Shown here in pieces: positions 37,390 to 48,748 of a stretch of DNA of 64,000 nucleotides; position 1 is the stretch's first letter, and each line of letters starts with the position of its first letter. The stretch lies in assembly GCF_019649055.1 (NCBI RefSeq), contig NW_026570461.1, forward strand, positions 1 to 64,000, given 5' to 3'. Source of the stretch: Paramacrobiotus metropolitanus (taxonomy: Eukaryota; Tardigrada; Eutardigrada; Parachela; Macrobiotidae). A program made the translations under genes and the position numbers. Below the pieces are notes generated by a model that did no database searches, was not told the origin of the DNA, and saw nothing but the letters and a program-made list of their open reading frames with translations.

Positions 37390-37740
37390 AGTACTTCGCT
37401 TACTGCCTTATATGGGCTCCCCTTATATTACTCTCTCTTATGTGGGCTCCCGAGCAATATGAGCAACCCTCTACATCGGCGGTTACGTTATTACTCACAG
37501 TTTTGCAGCTGTTAATAACAGCTGCAAAACTGCGAGTAATAACGGTCGCCATTAATCCTTCCGGAATTCAGTGTTATGACTGAATGAGAACTTAGATTTA
37601 TTTAAAATAATTATTTCGCCAGTACTTTTGTAGCATTGAGCTTGTATGGTATTGCTCACTAGCCGGGAGCCCAGATAAGGGAGAGTAATGTAAGGGGAGC
37701 CCATATAAGGCAGTAAGCGAAGTATGAATACTGAGTACAA
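37390..37740. mobile_element. small inverted-repeat element with central hairpin
   Basis: Arms 37,393-37,468 (ACTTCGCTTACTGCCTTATA, GGGCTCCCCTTATATTACTC) and 37,650-37,728 are inverted copies. The centre (37,488-37,545) is itself a palindrome: GTTATTACTC then ACAGTTTTGCAGCTGTTA, complemented by TAACAGCTGCAAAACTGCGAGTAATAAC split over the same span. A foldback/MITE-like structure. Confidence 0.7.
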
Positions 37741-38799
37741 AACAGCAGAAAGTACAGCTACCACAAACAACGGTTGCTAAGTACAACATGACAACACTAG
37801 AACGCACAAAATGGAAAACGATGCCACGTGAAAATTCTGGATGATTCTGTCATGTATTGAACGAACGGCATAATCTTTTATTATGTCCGCTCGGGACAGC
37901 AGCAAACAACCAACTAAACATTAGACATGGCAACAATAACGTACAACACCAATACCGTTGTTACGGCACATTAGCCATAGGCCATTATCCATCTCACGAG
38001 ATACTCGTACAATCTTTGTACGAGTACTACATACACTACAGATTCCAATCAGGGATCTTGGCTTACCGGATGTTGTTAATGCAATCGGTGAATAAATAAT
38101 ATTTATTGCAAGGAGTTGTGTTATAGTTATTCTAGGCAGTTATTTGTTATTCTCATTGGAAGTTGTGTCGGCAGCGATGACACTTAATAATGATGTCAGC
38201 TTTTGCCGAACACAGTATTTCCTGGTTTCCTTAAACTGAGCCGACGCTTTTACACTCTTGAAGCGCGACTGCCAACTTTATTGAGATGCAACATGAAGAA
38301 AAACCTGCAATATCTCCTACATCTGTATATTTTTTTGGAGAAACACTTGAATGAGTAAATTCGGAAAAAAGCACCACTTGAAAATTGTTTCCCAAAACAC
38401 TCTCTTCATGGCACAGTGAATACATGCAAACGCTTACTAAAAATTTGAAGAACGTTCCGCTCTAAATGCAACTGTCATCGTTCATTCTCATGCATTCCAG
38501 TAATCTTACAGGCAATGCTGCTATGTCTGGCCACTTGAGATTGGGTTTCCCTAAAACATGTTCGGCTGCAGTGTACGATTTCGGCAGAAGCACTGTCAGC
38601 ATTTCCGGTATCAACGGGTGGTTAAAAGAAGAAAAAAACGGTTTGGTGCCAAAACTCTCTCGTAAATATAAGCCGGATAATTCTGCAGTCATGTTCGTGA
38701 TTCGTATATATTTTCCTTGTCCTGCTATACAAGCCATAGTTTTCTAGCGCTCTGAGAAGAACTGATTGTTGGCCATTTCACGGTTCACCGGCAATTAAA
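37741..38799. other. upstream region of the secreted-protein gene
   Basis: A 90-codon frame exists on each strand at 38,462-38,747; neither is recognised. The minus one reaches a donor-like CCTGTAAGA near 38,505, so a small exon cannot be excluded, but no partner exon was found. Confidence 0.3.
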
Positions 38800-39899
38800 A
38801 TGGGTGTCCGTGCACTGATCTTTGGACTGCTGCTGTTGACCTTTACAGCAGCCACAAATGGCGGGGGTTTCTTTTCAAAGCAGCAGCCGAAATCTGATGA
38901 TTATGTGTTACTAATCACTAATGGTAAGTGACAAGATTTGACTTGAAAGAATTAGGTATTTAAAATTTTATAATGGAAGTTGCATACGTATTGTATTCGA
39001 TGTACTTGGCGCTTTGATTCAAGGGTTGAAGTAAGTAAAGCCTAAAATGAAGTGAAACTTGTGTAAATTTTAGAGATTATTTTTACATCTCCGTTGATTT
39101 AGCGTGAAAGAAGTACATAGACATACGATCTTTTAATCACATTAACCCGTGTTTCTAAACATAGCGGAATTTTGATATACGGATTACAGAACTGCAGAAA
39201 CAGGAGATTAAGTAACTTAATTATTGACTTACTGAAGTACGAATCTCAAAACTCTTCACATTGCAGATCTGGTGGAATCGATTAGTCTCCGTTTCAGGAC
39301 CACAAGTGGAATCCGATTGGCACATGTTTATGAACTGCAGTATTTGAGTGCGCCATTCCACGGGATTCTATTCCGGTTCCAGAAAGGCAACATGAAAAAA
39401 CTGGCTACAACAGTCAAGCAAGAGCTGCCTAATATGTAGGTCTGCCTCCTAGTTTTGATTTTATTTTGGTACGATACTCGCAATGTCCAGCGGCGCGAAA
39501 CGCCTTTCGTTCATAATACTATAAAGCACTATATTTTTTGTGATAACGATTTAACCAAGTGATTTGCACTTGTGCAGTTCCAAACGCGATCCAACACAGC
39601 ATACGTTCATCAACTTAAAGGTCCCCAAAATTCCGAGTAAACTGTCGAAACACCTGCCAAACCTGCTAGATATCGTCGAAAAAGCAAATGAAAAGTGGAG
39701 CCAAGATTCCGAGAAGGTCTTCATTTCGTACGACAGTTTCTATGGAAGATCAGCGCCTAACACTATTGTGCTGTCCAGTGCACCACGAAAGTTTTCGCGG
39801 GGCTTGCGAGGCCGGAAAGCGTCCCCTAAAGGTCGCCACCCAAAATATCGAGAAACCCGCCATTACAAACTGTCCTCCTTAAGTGATTCGCAACCTTAA
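38800..39899 (+). CDS. secreted basic protein of unknown function, three exons
   Basis: Exons 38,800-38,923, 39,267-39,435 and 39,578-39,899, joined by GT-AG introns in phase 1 and phase 2, give a 204-residue product. The start ATG follows CAATTAAA and opens a typical signal peptide (GVRALIFGLLLLTFTAATNG). The mature part is lysine/arginine-rich, especially the last 35 residues (RKFSRGLRGRKASPKG). A central segment (LVESISLRFRTTSGIRLAHV) alternates hydrophobic and polar residues as in beta strands. No cysteine pairs and no membrane segment in the mature chain. I do not recognise the family. The splice phases agree across all three exons, which is the main support for the model. Confidence 0.7.
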
Positions 39900-40656
39900 C
39901 TCATTCTGACGCTAATAGCTTTTAAGTTGACCAGCCTGCGCTTATATTAATTTTGTCATTTGTATGTCAAGGTATAAACTCGTGTACGGTACTATTAGTT
40001 TTTAACTACTTTAGCGTATTCCATGCGGCTTCCGTTAAACGTGGTGGTGGTATCATTCTGCATGCTTCTTCGATTGTGCCATCGATCGTTATAATGATGA
40101 TAATATCGTCGTTCTTTGTGTCGTTTACTTACTGTAATTACCAGATGTGTTATGTCTTCAGAACTAAATTTGGTAACGACCGCTTTTGCCTGTTGGGTTT
40201 TATAACGTAGCTGCGCAGGATACCAATTTCTCCACACCTGGCAGAAGCGGTTTGGGATGACTGAAACGTTTACCATGTCAAGCATGAGTCTAAAAACGAC
40301 AGAGCCTTGAATACATGGCAGAGAAAATCTTCTGTTTTTGTGGTTGGTATGATAATGAAATCGTCCATATACCATTTAAACCCAGGGAACACAAGTTGAG
40401 CTGCAAGTACGTACAACTATCATGCACAGCGTTGAACATCGTTAGCTATAGACTCGTACACACCTCCCTGTCTCCCAGTTACACGCGAACCCTGAAACGA
40501 CGCAGTGCAAGCTCTGAATTATCGATCCAAAAACCCTTGCGCTGCACCGTTTTCACGAGCTTCGATCATGCTGGCACTGGAATCCAGCTCGATCGACAGA
40601 CGGCCATACATTCAGCGTGAAGATGGTGTGCACGCGCGAAAAAGTTTTTTTCAATA
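39900..40656. other. intergenic between secreted-protein gene and FMRP-like gene
   Basis: Frames of 85-126 codons overlap on both strands here. A minus-strand frame ends at a strong donor-like ACAGTAAGT near 40,130 but has no identifiable partner exons or domain. Not called. Confidence 0.35.
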
Positions 40657-41724
40657 ATGTGCTTAAGCAACACGTCGAATATGACGCTTAATAAGCCGTA
40701 CTACTCGCGTTCATACGTCAAATTCACAGTGGACGTGGTGCGAGATGACGTGATACAGCGGGGATATGTTACTGATATTACTGACGATGGACTTGTCATC
40801 GACTTCGTTCATGACGGTCCCTCATCAGCGGAACTGGTGGAATTTTCCTGCATCCATATATTGCCACCCCAAAGGTATGGCGCCCATCGTTATCTTAAGC
40901 CACTCCAAGAGAACTCCGAGGTGGAGGTGTTAATTCGAGACATAATGTAAGTGACTGAGAGTTTTCTCGTTATGTCCTGTAATTCTTATCCTGCGGATTG
41001 CCGTATAATAATGGTCGCAATTTCCACTGGTAGAGGCCAGCCGCTGACCTGGAGAAAAGCCACCTTCGTGGCACTGGTGCCGGATTACGGTAACCAGCTA
41101 GTGGACAAGAAGGGTGAACAGTTTGCCTTGGTCCGACTGCCATCCTGGAATCCGTTCTCTTTGACGGTTGTTGTTAATATGTTTCCGCCAGTGGTAGCCA
41201 GCGATATACGTATCCGTCAGAAGCGATTCTGGAAGACAGTCACACCGAGAACATTCTACAAGGTGACCGTGTCGTACACATCATGCCACAAAGCCGAGTG
41301 TCCGTTCCCACGGTCTCCCCTTCTGTATTATCTGAAACAGCTGGACGCTTGTATGACGTTGGTCTGGCTGGATTTGACGGGCACGCTTATCATATCTGCG
41401 GACGATATCGGTGTCACCGTTCTTTGCCGCCAGAAAGCTAAACGACTACCCAACAAATTTCATCGACTGGTTTTTCACTTATACGACAAGTTTACGGAGC
41501 TGTATTATAGATACGGTTTGTCTGAGTTTTCAGTGTTTTCTTGGGTAGGGGATAGAAGGTGGCAGTGGCAACTGCCATCTTTTATCCCCTGCCGTTTTCT
41601 TGTTCTGGCAACAAAGCTTTGCTGCAGTCAGTTACTCGTACATGCATTAAGTAGAAGTATCGTGTTTCACCAATTTATGTCCACTCCGCCCCCGCTCATA
41701 TTTAATTCGCCCCCCCCCCCATAA
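40657..41724 (+). CDS. FMRP-like protein: two Tudor/Agenet-type units and KH0-like unit
   Basis: Two exons, 40,657-40,946 and 41,034-41,724, with an 87-bp GT-AG intron. About 326 residues if the last exon is read to its stop. Residues 14-70 (RGYVTDITDDGLVIDFV ... VEFSCIHILPP) and 80-135 (SEVEVLIRD ... PLTWRKATFVALV ... FALVRLP) match the spacing of the tandem Agenet/Tudor domains of FMRP family RNA-binding proteins. Residues 170-245 (RTFYKVTV ... LIISADDIGVTVL ... HRLVFHLYDKF) fit the KH0 domain that follows. KH1, KH2 and RGG parts are absent. The sequence after residue about 255 is low in coding character and contains a strong hairpin (41,549-41,590), so the true C-terminus may lie earlier or be spliced. 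The conserved Trp-Trp of the second Agenet unit is reduced to one Trp. Family assignment is by eye and divergent. Confidence 0.55.
41549..41590. repeat. hairpin-forming inverted repeat
   Basis: GGGGATAGAAGGTGGCAGT and ACTGCCATCTTTTATCCCC are near-perfect complements around a 4-base loop, inside the tail of the FMRP-like ORF. Confidence 0.8.
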
Positions 41725-42769
41725 AGCAGTCCTCTGTAGGTCTTGTTATCATAAGGGTACCTCTTTGACAAATTGATTCACCCCGCAACAGAGTTTCCGC
41801 CCAAGCCGCTTACGAAAAAATACCAATTGCGGGAAACTAATTAGTAAAATAGTGGTGATCGCAATCACTGAACATACCAAAATCTTGATCACCTTGCATG
41901 AACAACTCCAGTTATTTCATAAAATAGTCCAGCAGTTCTACTTTATGGTTATTCATAAAAGGCAATCGTAAGTTTTGGAGCCTTTTCTAAATTTTTGTCT
42001 TGAAAATAGGGGGTACCATTCGTATGGAGACATGGTTCCGAAAAACGTTCCAAAAATTACTGTTCTTTCCCAGATGGCTGGCATCGAAACTATACGTGCC
42101 CGGTACGTCAAATTTTCGCTATATGTAGACATTTTATTCATACCCTATTGGTTTCTGAACGTAAAATAGGGTAACCCAGGTAATGGTTTTGCTGGATGAT
42201 TTCATCTGATTTTTCCTGCGGAAATTTTCTAAGCTGTTTTTGGAAGAATTTGCATAGCGACAAACACGGGAACGTAATGTGCAAAGACTAGTGGAAGCAC
42301 AGCCTGGTTTTGCACTGAACATCGAGTGACTGATGGTGGTAGTGGTCACCAAAAAGAAACAAATTAATGCTGTTTTATCTGTACCTTGCAAAAAATTTGC
42401 AGAGGCCCTAATTTTTAAAAGCAGATCTCAGGATCATGATGCGTTTGCAACATTAAATACTCTTCCGGATGTTATCATGTTGGAGGCGCTGCAAAGCCTG
42501 GACAGGATAGGACATGGGGAACTAGAACGGTAAGGGTAGAATCATTGGTAACACTGAAAAGTGCTAAGCTACTAAAAACGTGATAGAAATCTCAATGATA
42601 CTACGTCATACAACGCTGGTTAACGTAATATCAAGGGTAGAAATGTTAGCATGGTACCGTATACAGATATTACATATATCCTGACTCCCAGCTAAATAAA
42701 CATGCAGTGGTCACGCGACATTTTGTTTCGCAGAGGACAGCTATTGGTATGAATGTTGTTTGTATACAT
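41725..42769. other. no gene seen
   Basis: AT-rich spacer; short frames only. Confidence 0.4.
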
Positions 42770-43300
42770 TTCGCCGCAAGGGCAGCTTGCCGCGCGAAGT
42801 TTCTTCGCGGGACATTTATTGGGCATGACATCACGCCGCGAGACAATTCGTCGCCAAGCCGTTCTGAAGCCGAGACTTTTCGCCATGATCGTTGTTTCAA
42901 CGAAAAGCCTTTTTTAGCAGGCTTATTAGCACCTAAATAAAAATTCAGGAACCCAACAGAAAGTAACTAAGAAAAAAAATCGAGGAAACCAAGAAAGTAT
43001 GAAGGCTGAGAACCAAAAGAAAAACCTAGGAAACCTAAGAATAACCTAAAACTAACCTAAGAATACCCAAAGAAACCTAAGAAAACCAAAGTAAGCATAT
43101 CAAAAATCCCGCAAAAATTCAGCGTATCGAATTATTTTGCGTCAAAGTGTCCGCGACCTGACGTCCTGCATCAAAATGTAGCAAAGTTAAAATGTCTCAA
43201 TGCAAATTGTCCTAACCGAAGTGTGTCGGCGTCATAACGCCCACGCGGCGAAATCGTGCGTCAAATTTAATTGCGGCGAAATGCCACACTCTCAGATATC
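42770..43300 (-). repeat. TTCTTAGG-rich repeat, copy S3 (inverted)
   Basis: CCTAAGAA-type units (43,020-43,095) flanked by GC-rich blocks with CGCCGCAAGG, CGCGAAGTTTCTTCGCGG and GGCGAAATCGTGCG. Composition and order mirror the copy at 15.7-16.25 kb on the other strand. Confidence 0.55.
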
Positions 43301-43887
43301 CGGATGCGGTCCGAGTAGAATCGTGTACGTAGTGACTTTGCCGACCAATCGAAAAAAATGAGAAAGCAGGTGGATCGAGTGCAGCTGATAAACTTGCACT
43401 GGCCAAGAAGGGTGTTGTTCACAGTACGTTTTCGACAAGCCAGGTGTAGGAATAAATAAGTGAACTTAAAGGGTAGTCGGTTGAACTAATTTTTCGAAGT
43501 AGTTCAATAGTGGTCTAAAATGCATTGTTGATTTGAAACGGGGAAAATCCCCGGACGGATGAATCGTCTGCACAGGACGCCTTCGCACTTCTGCCGGCAA
43601 AACTTTTCGCGGTCGAAAAAAAACATGGACAGTAAATTTTTTTGGAAGTTTAAAAAAAAGTAAATCCAACGTGTTTGGCGCTATTGTCGAAATTGGGAAG
43701 GATCCGGATGATGTGTTTCACCTGGACGATTTTATCGGAGCATACAGTATACTGAAAGCGGAAGTTGTGCTGTACTATATATTTTTTAGACCGGCGGAAA
43801 TTTTGCCGGCATTCTGCAGAGAAATCATTGGCACCGTTTGCATATTGCAGGGTCTGTCAAAGATGGCATAGACTTCAATCAAGCGCT
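43301..43887. other. spacer with short inverted repeat
   Basis: TGCCGGCAAAACTTTTCGCGGTC (near 43,593-43,615, quoted here as TGCCGGCAAAACTTTT plus CGCGGTC) is approximately complementary to GACCGGCGG then AAATTTTGCCGGCA near 43,790-43,812. Possible small MITE; ends unclear. Confidence 0.35.
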
Positions 43888-44244
43888 ATGGCAAAAACGG
43901 TTGTCTTGCTGGAAGCCCCGGACCGCCAACACAATCAGGCCGTTTACTTAGCGAAAGCGCTGCTTAAGTTCACGGCTATATCGACACGAAGCCTGCTGCT
44001 GATGCAGTTCTCTGCTAGCCACAGCTACACGACCATTCGGTTAATAAAAGAGATGCACTTGGAGTTGGAGTTGTACGCGTCTTTCCGCAGTACAGATCTA
44101 GTAGATTATCGCAGTTATCTCTGCGATCTGGAGGACGAGCTGGCGCTGTACCCCGCAGTCAATAATCTCCACATTTCCTGCTACATGAATTCAAGCAGCG
44201 CGAAACGACTTGTGTTAGGTACAAGCCTGTTTCAAAACGGCTGA
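43888..44244 (+). CDS. small protein with weak FMRP KH0-like resemblance
   Basis: Single open frame of 118 residues from the ATG at 43,888. The stretch SLLLMQFSASHSYTTIRLI followed by KEMHLELELYASF has the pattern of the FMRP KH0 domain (QLMILSAS then MHL at a fixed distance). Preceding AKTVVLLEAP and AVYLAKALLKF fit the same domain's first strand and helix. The remaining 50 residues (DYRSYLCDLEDELALYP ...) are unassigned. No Tudor units upstream. It lies 2.2 kb downstream of the FMRP-like gene in the same orientation, which suggests local duplication. Family resemblance is in the twilight zone. Confidence 0.45.
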   Translation: MAKTVVLLEAPDRQHNQAVYLAKALLKFTAISTRSLLLMQFSASHSYTTIRLIKEMHLELELYASFRSTDLVDYRSYLCDLEDELALYPAVNNLHISCYMNSSSAKRLVLGTSLFQNG

Positions 44245-44460
44245 CCGCTATAAGCGGCTAGCGCAGAAGCGTTGCACACTTAACGTTTTTCAATAAAATC
44301 GGTAAAGCTCGGTTGCGTATGGTAGTTTTTATTATTAGACAATTGTATCGCATCCGATTTTATTACCATAGTTGGAAATAAAATGTCAGCTAATAAAACA
44401 AGGAAAGTGGACTCGGTTTTTGCGGGATATTGATGTTAAACGGTTGTCCTAGAACTCATA

Positions 44461-44889
44461 ATGGCAGCGCCGCACGAAATAAAATATCTGCTGAACCTTC
44501 TGGGCGGCAACTGGACGTTCTGCTGCACCACGAAAACCATGAATGATACAGTTACGGGAATTGCACGTGTGCTGGATGCGCTGAACCTCCGCTGTTCTAT
44601 ACACGGCAAGCTGTCGGATGCCGTCGATTGTCCGCACCGTTGGCGATGGGAAGAAGGCGAGCGACTGAAAGCTGACCTGCAGCGCTGGCCTGTAAGTTCA
44701 GCAGCGTTGGATGCCATAACGAGGGTATCAGAGGATTATTATCCACCAAGCAGCGAGATTTCATATTGTCAAATAACGGGATTTCGACCGGATATTTTAA
44801 GAGTGCTGATCCGGAAGCCCTGTATGGTTGGAGAAGAATACTTCAGTTCCTGCGGCGTTCAGAGTTGGCTTCGATTTACGGGTACTTGA
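44461..44889 (+). CDS. small protein, possible third KH0-like paralogue
   Basis: Open frame of 142 residues starting at the ATG at 44,461. The segment TMNDTVTGIARVLDALNLRC then SIHGKL resembles the second half of the FMRP KH0 domain, and HEIKYLLNLLGGNWTF resembles its first half. A strong donor (GCCTGTAAGT) sits after codon 77 at 44,692, so the real first exon may be 44,461-44,691, with the rest being intron and further exons not identified. Same strand as, and only 216 bp after, the preceding ORF. Confidence 0.4.
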   Translation: MAAPHEIKYLLNLLGGNWTFCCTTKTMNDTVTGIARVLDALNLRCSIHGKLSDAVDCPHRWRWEEGERLKADLQRWPVSSAALDAITRVSEDYYPPSSEISYCQITGFRPDILRVLIRKPCMVGEEYFSSCGVQSWLRFTGT

Positions 44890-46539
44890 TTTTCTAACTC
44901 TTATTCGAAGATGGATATAGATAGAGTTTACTTTACCATTTGACTGTCTGCTAGTCAACAAGGGAAATAAATAGTTTTGAATTGTCTGTTAATCTTATTA
45001 TTAAATTACGCATTCATGCGCGTTCACCGCGCGAGTTTGTTACGCCGAAATTAACCTCATTTCAAAGAACTTCCTTTATTTCAATAGGCAAATGCTTATT
45101 TCATTAAAACCTGCTCCGATGTCTGAATGAAATAGAGGTTAAATCAATGGCCTTCGTTTCGGTCAGATTTTGGCTAACTGAAATACGATTACCAGAACAA
45201 AATCTCGGTTATGTTACTGTTCGGCAGCAAGGGCATGGGCCGGCGCACGCATGCTCCAGTTGCGTCGGTGCCGGACAACATCAAATTTTGACCTTCTTGC
45301 TCCAACATCGCGGTTGTTTCCGATATCGATATTAAGGGGGACTAATTTATAATAATTACATAAAAGTCCTTCACTTTCAACTAAACTGCTAATTGTACGA
45401 TCATAGTTACGCCATAAGTGAAAGTGCTATCAGATAGCATATTTTTTCCCTTATCGCATCCACTACACCAAAATTTAAAATGGTGCATTTTAAACTTTAA
45501 AATTTAAAAAGTTGAAAAACATACATTTTAATATACTTGTTTTACAAACAGTACCTGATCATGCCAAAAATGGCCTCAACTGGTATAGCATACTATGCTC
45601 CAAAATGGTAAGAAACGGATTTCGGCGACCACAAACAGATGATTTTAAACTGAATTTTAAAGTGTTCGTAGGTACCAATTTCATCACTTTACCGACCTAA
45701 CAGCACCCTTTTACAAAATCATGAAAGAGGTCGCCAAAATCCAATCTCTTACGTTTTTAGAGGAAAGAATTGGCTACAAAACAGTGTATAGCGTTTCTAG
45801 GTTGTTAATGTTCTGTGAGAGGAGTACAATAAAAAAGGTAAAAAACTGCACTTTTCAAAAGAAGCATGTACGTAAAGTGTTTGGCTGTCTATCGATACTG
45901 GATCGCGAAGGCTGAACTAAATAGCAGCGCATACAGTCACTTGCTCTTTGTCCAGTGCCTGTAGTGTCCAGTGTCTGCGTCTTTCAGCCCGCAGTGTCCA
46001 GACAGGACCAGACCGACGGCTGACAATGGAAAGCCTCCATCGCTTGTGTGACTGCTCGATAGGAAACAGACAAACAATCAATCGCGCGCTGTTAAATTAT
46101 CAGCTGCGCCAATTGTAACGTTTTATGACAGCCTTCGCATAAAAATGCATAAGAATTGAACGACTCATCCGTTTTCCGATATCTTACATGTTTCAAGTAG
46201 AGAAATGTTTGTTTTACAAGGATAAAGACAATTCAGAAAATCGGTAATTTATAAAATCGGGTTCCTGCTATAAATTATTCCCCCTTAAGTAAAATGTAAA
46301 TGACGTTTGTAGACACTTGCTTTATGCATTTTGTAGACGCTCTCTTAGCCGCTAACGAAATAATTCGAGTATGCAAGATTCCTAGTAAAATCTGATAACA
46401 AAACATCAAAACTGCAGAACAATGTGGAATTTATATTGCTCACCAAATGTTGTACGAGTACAACGCTACAATGCATAGGATATTGCATACGTGGATATAA
46501 ATAGTATGAACTTATGAAGGCGCTCAAAAACTACAAATG
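44890..46539. other. intergenic, no gene seen
   Basis: Between the KH0-like ORFs and Ig gene A. Contains only short frames; AT-rich with no clear repeat boundary. Confidence 0.45.
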
Positions 46540-47735
46540 TCAGCGCTTCTGCTTGTCCAGTGGATCCACCGTCTTCCATTCGTACTCGTAATCGAAATCC
46601 ATCTTGTCCACTTCCGACGTGGGCATTGTCGCTGCGGTGTTGACGGAATCCGTATTGACCGGACCACTGGCACCTGAACGCAAAAAAATCCATTAAGGGG
46701 CGCTCAGTAAGTTGTGCCGCTTGTACAAATCATGGTTACGTAAATCTATTTGAAAGACATAAATCAGCAGCCCATTGCCATACTGGACTACCAAAATGGT
46801 ATTTTCAAATGTCGTTTAATCAGTACAAAAATACTGCGACGATATGTCATTATAATCAGTACGAAATTACTGTGAGGAAATACTAATTACCGCACTATAC
46901 CGCTACTGACCTTTCGGCAAAACGGTTACGTGGTACGCTGGTCCAAGCCGCAATATGCAACCTGTTGAGTCCGCGACGTTGTGCCGACACTGACCGAGAT
47001 ACACACAGCCGTACACGCCCGCGTCAGTCGACTGGGTGGCTCGAATCAACAACTCTCCAGGAGCCGACAAACCGTCAACCGCAACATTGTGACCCGTTGT
47101 TACTATTAGTCGTTTCCCCGCCCGCAAATACTGTTCAGCCAGGTTCTGGGTGTCTTTACTCCAAAAGTACGTGCTCCACTCCCGCACCACATTGTAGCCG
47201 GCGTCGAGGCGGTAACCGTCGGCGGCATCTTCCAGCGGGCTGCACTGCAGTTTAACCAGTTCACCCTCTTTAACGTATATCTTCTCTGCCGATGCCCAGT
47301 GATCTGTTGCTGCAAAACTCACAGTCTGTTAGAACTCGTACATTTAGGCAGTAAACCTGCCATTATAAACTAAACTGAAGGTTGAATCCTGTAAATTTAT
47401 CAGTTAACGAACGGCGGCCCTTTTGTCGCTTGCACAATATTATAGTTAAGCGGAAAACATCGTAAAATCAAGCTCATTAATTAAGTTCTCTTTTCGCCGT
47501 TACCGTTGGAAACGGCGGGAATGAAGCAGTGAACGAGGTACTTCTCGTAATCGAAGCAGTCGTAAGGTAACTTTGCACAGTAATCGTTCCAGCACTGCAC
47601 TACGGCGTTGTTATCGGACTCTTGTTCCCATGGCGGAAGCGCTGCTGGAACAGGCAACGCCAGCACACTCGGCGGACCACGCAGCGTCCATGGAACGAAG
47701 ATTACAAACAAGCAGGATAATAACGAACACACCAT
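46540..47735 (-). CDS. Ig gene A: secreted single-Ig-domain protein
   Basis: Exons 47,735-47,504, 47,309-46,911 and 46,673-46,540 on minus, all introns phase 1, 254 residues. Exon 1 encodes a signal peptide (MVCSLLSCLFVIFVPW) plus a Cys-bearing segment (CWNDYCAKLPYDC ... YLVHCF). Exon 2 encodes one V-like Ig domain: LVKLQC ... TYFWSKD ... STDAGVYGC, with an extra Cys pair after the F strand (YLGQCRHN ... STGC). Exon 3 is a short acidic tail (EVDKMDFDYEYEWKTVDP) ending in KQKR. No transmembrane helix. The start was chosen because it gives a signal peptide and the same exon layout as genes B and C; a longer upstream open frame exists but adds an improbable second hydrophobic stretch. Likely a secreted recognition or matrix protein; function unknown. 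Confidence 0.75.
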
Positions 47736-48748
47736 CGTCAGTACTTGTACAGCTATAGTTCTATTCTGCAAGATTCTGTATCGGTGCTCTGCAGTAATTC
47801 GTAACTGGGATATTTCTCGACACGTCAATGTCGTCAAATATATCAACGCAGTTCTAATGCAGAGCAGAGTTAATACAATAGCGGACGCCACAAGTGATGC
47901 CGGTAGTACCCAATCCATGGAAGAATGCTTGAATTCAGGGAGAACATGCGACGCATGAAAGGCAAGGCAGCGAATAGAAACCACTCTGTTGCGACGTGCT
48001 GCGTTCGATTTTTACAATTGTTGCTTGCTGTTCATCTTCTTTACTTTACTTTTCGAATCTATGAAGACGTTGGGTGGGAGCACACAATGAAAGGAATGTG
48101 GCTGTGCGCCAGGACAGCAAGACAATGGTTGTGGACTGGTGTGAATTCGAATGGAGTCGTCTGGTTCTGTAGACTCTAAAATTTGCCGTTGATGTGAAGC
48201 TATCTTAAACGGAATTAGATAAATAACATGTCCGCATAATATGTTAACCCGGGTAGATCATTAATCTGCGCATACGCGTTTGATTATTACCATTTGAATG
48301 CCCGTTGTAATATGCAACGCTTCATAAATTGATAGAGCGTACGCGAATATATGGGATTATGCAAATAGTTTGTAGCTGACTTTGTACAGCCATCGGGAAC
48401 GACCATAATATTATCTGACTGAAAACGAACGAATAGAGTAACGATATTACAGATACATGACAAAAATGTTTAATTATACCGTGCATGGATCGACTAGAGT
48501 ATTCATTATTTTAAAGAATGAGTTATAAGTTTAGTCCGTTCTCCGTAGAGATTAATTATGCCACGCAGCCACAGTACTTTAGCAGCTATCGTAAGTGTGC
48601 ATGTCCACGTCTCACAATTCATATTTAATCAGATTATGTATCTGTATCATATGAGAATTAAATGGAGACCAATCCGTTATCCAGTTATCTACACAGCAGT
48701 TATCCACACAGCAACAGGTGGTTGGGAAACCGGAAGTGTGGCTCCAGA
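47736..48748. other. intergenic between Ig genes A and B
   Basis: Short promoter-containing spacer for gene A on minus. No additional gene is supported. Confidence 0.4.

Noticed and set aside
39995-40375. 126-codon minus-strand ORF with a strong donor
   Set aside because: No partner exon found, overlapping frames on the other strand, and unrecognised composition; too weak to call.
47481-47984. Two-span membrane protein read from a longer ORF upstream of the signal peptide of gene A
   Set aside because: The later ATG at 47,735 gives a signal peptide and a phase-1 donor at 47,504 that matches the layout of genes B and C; the longer reading ends in a stop that lies in the intron.
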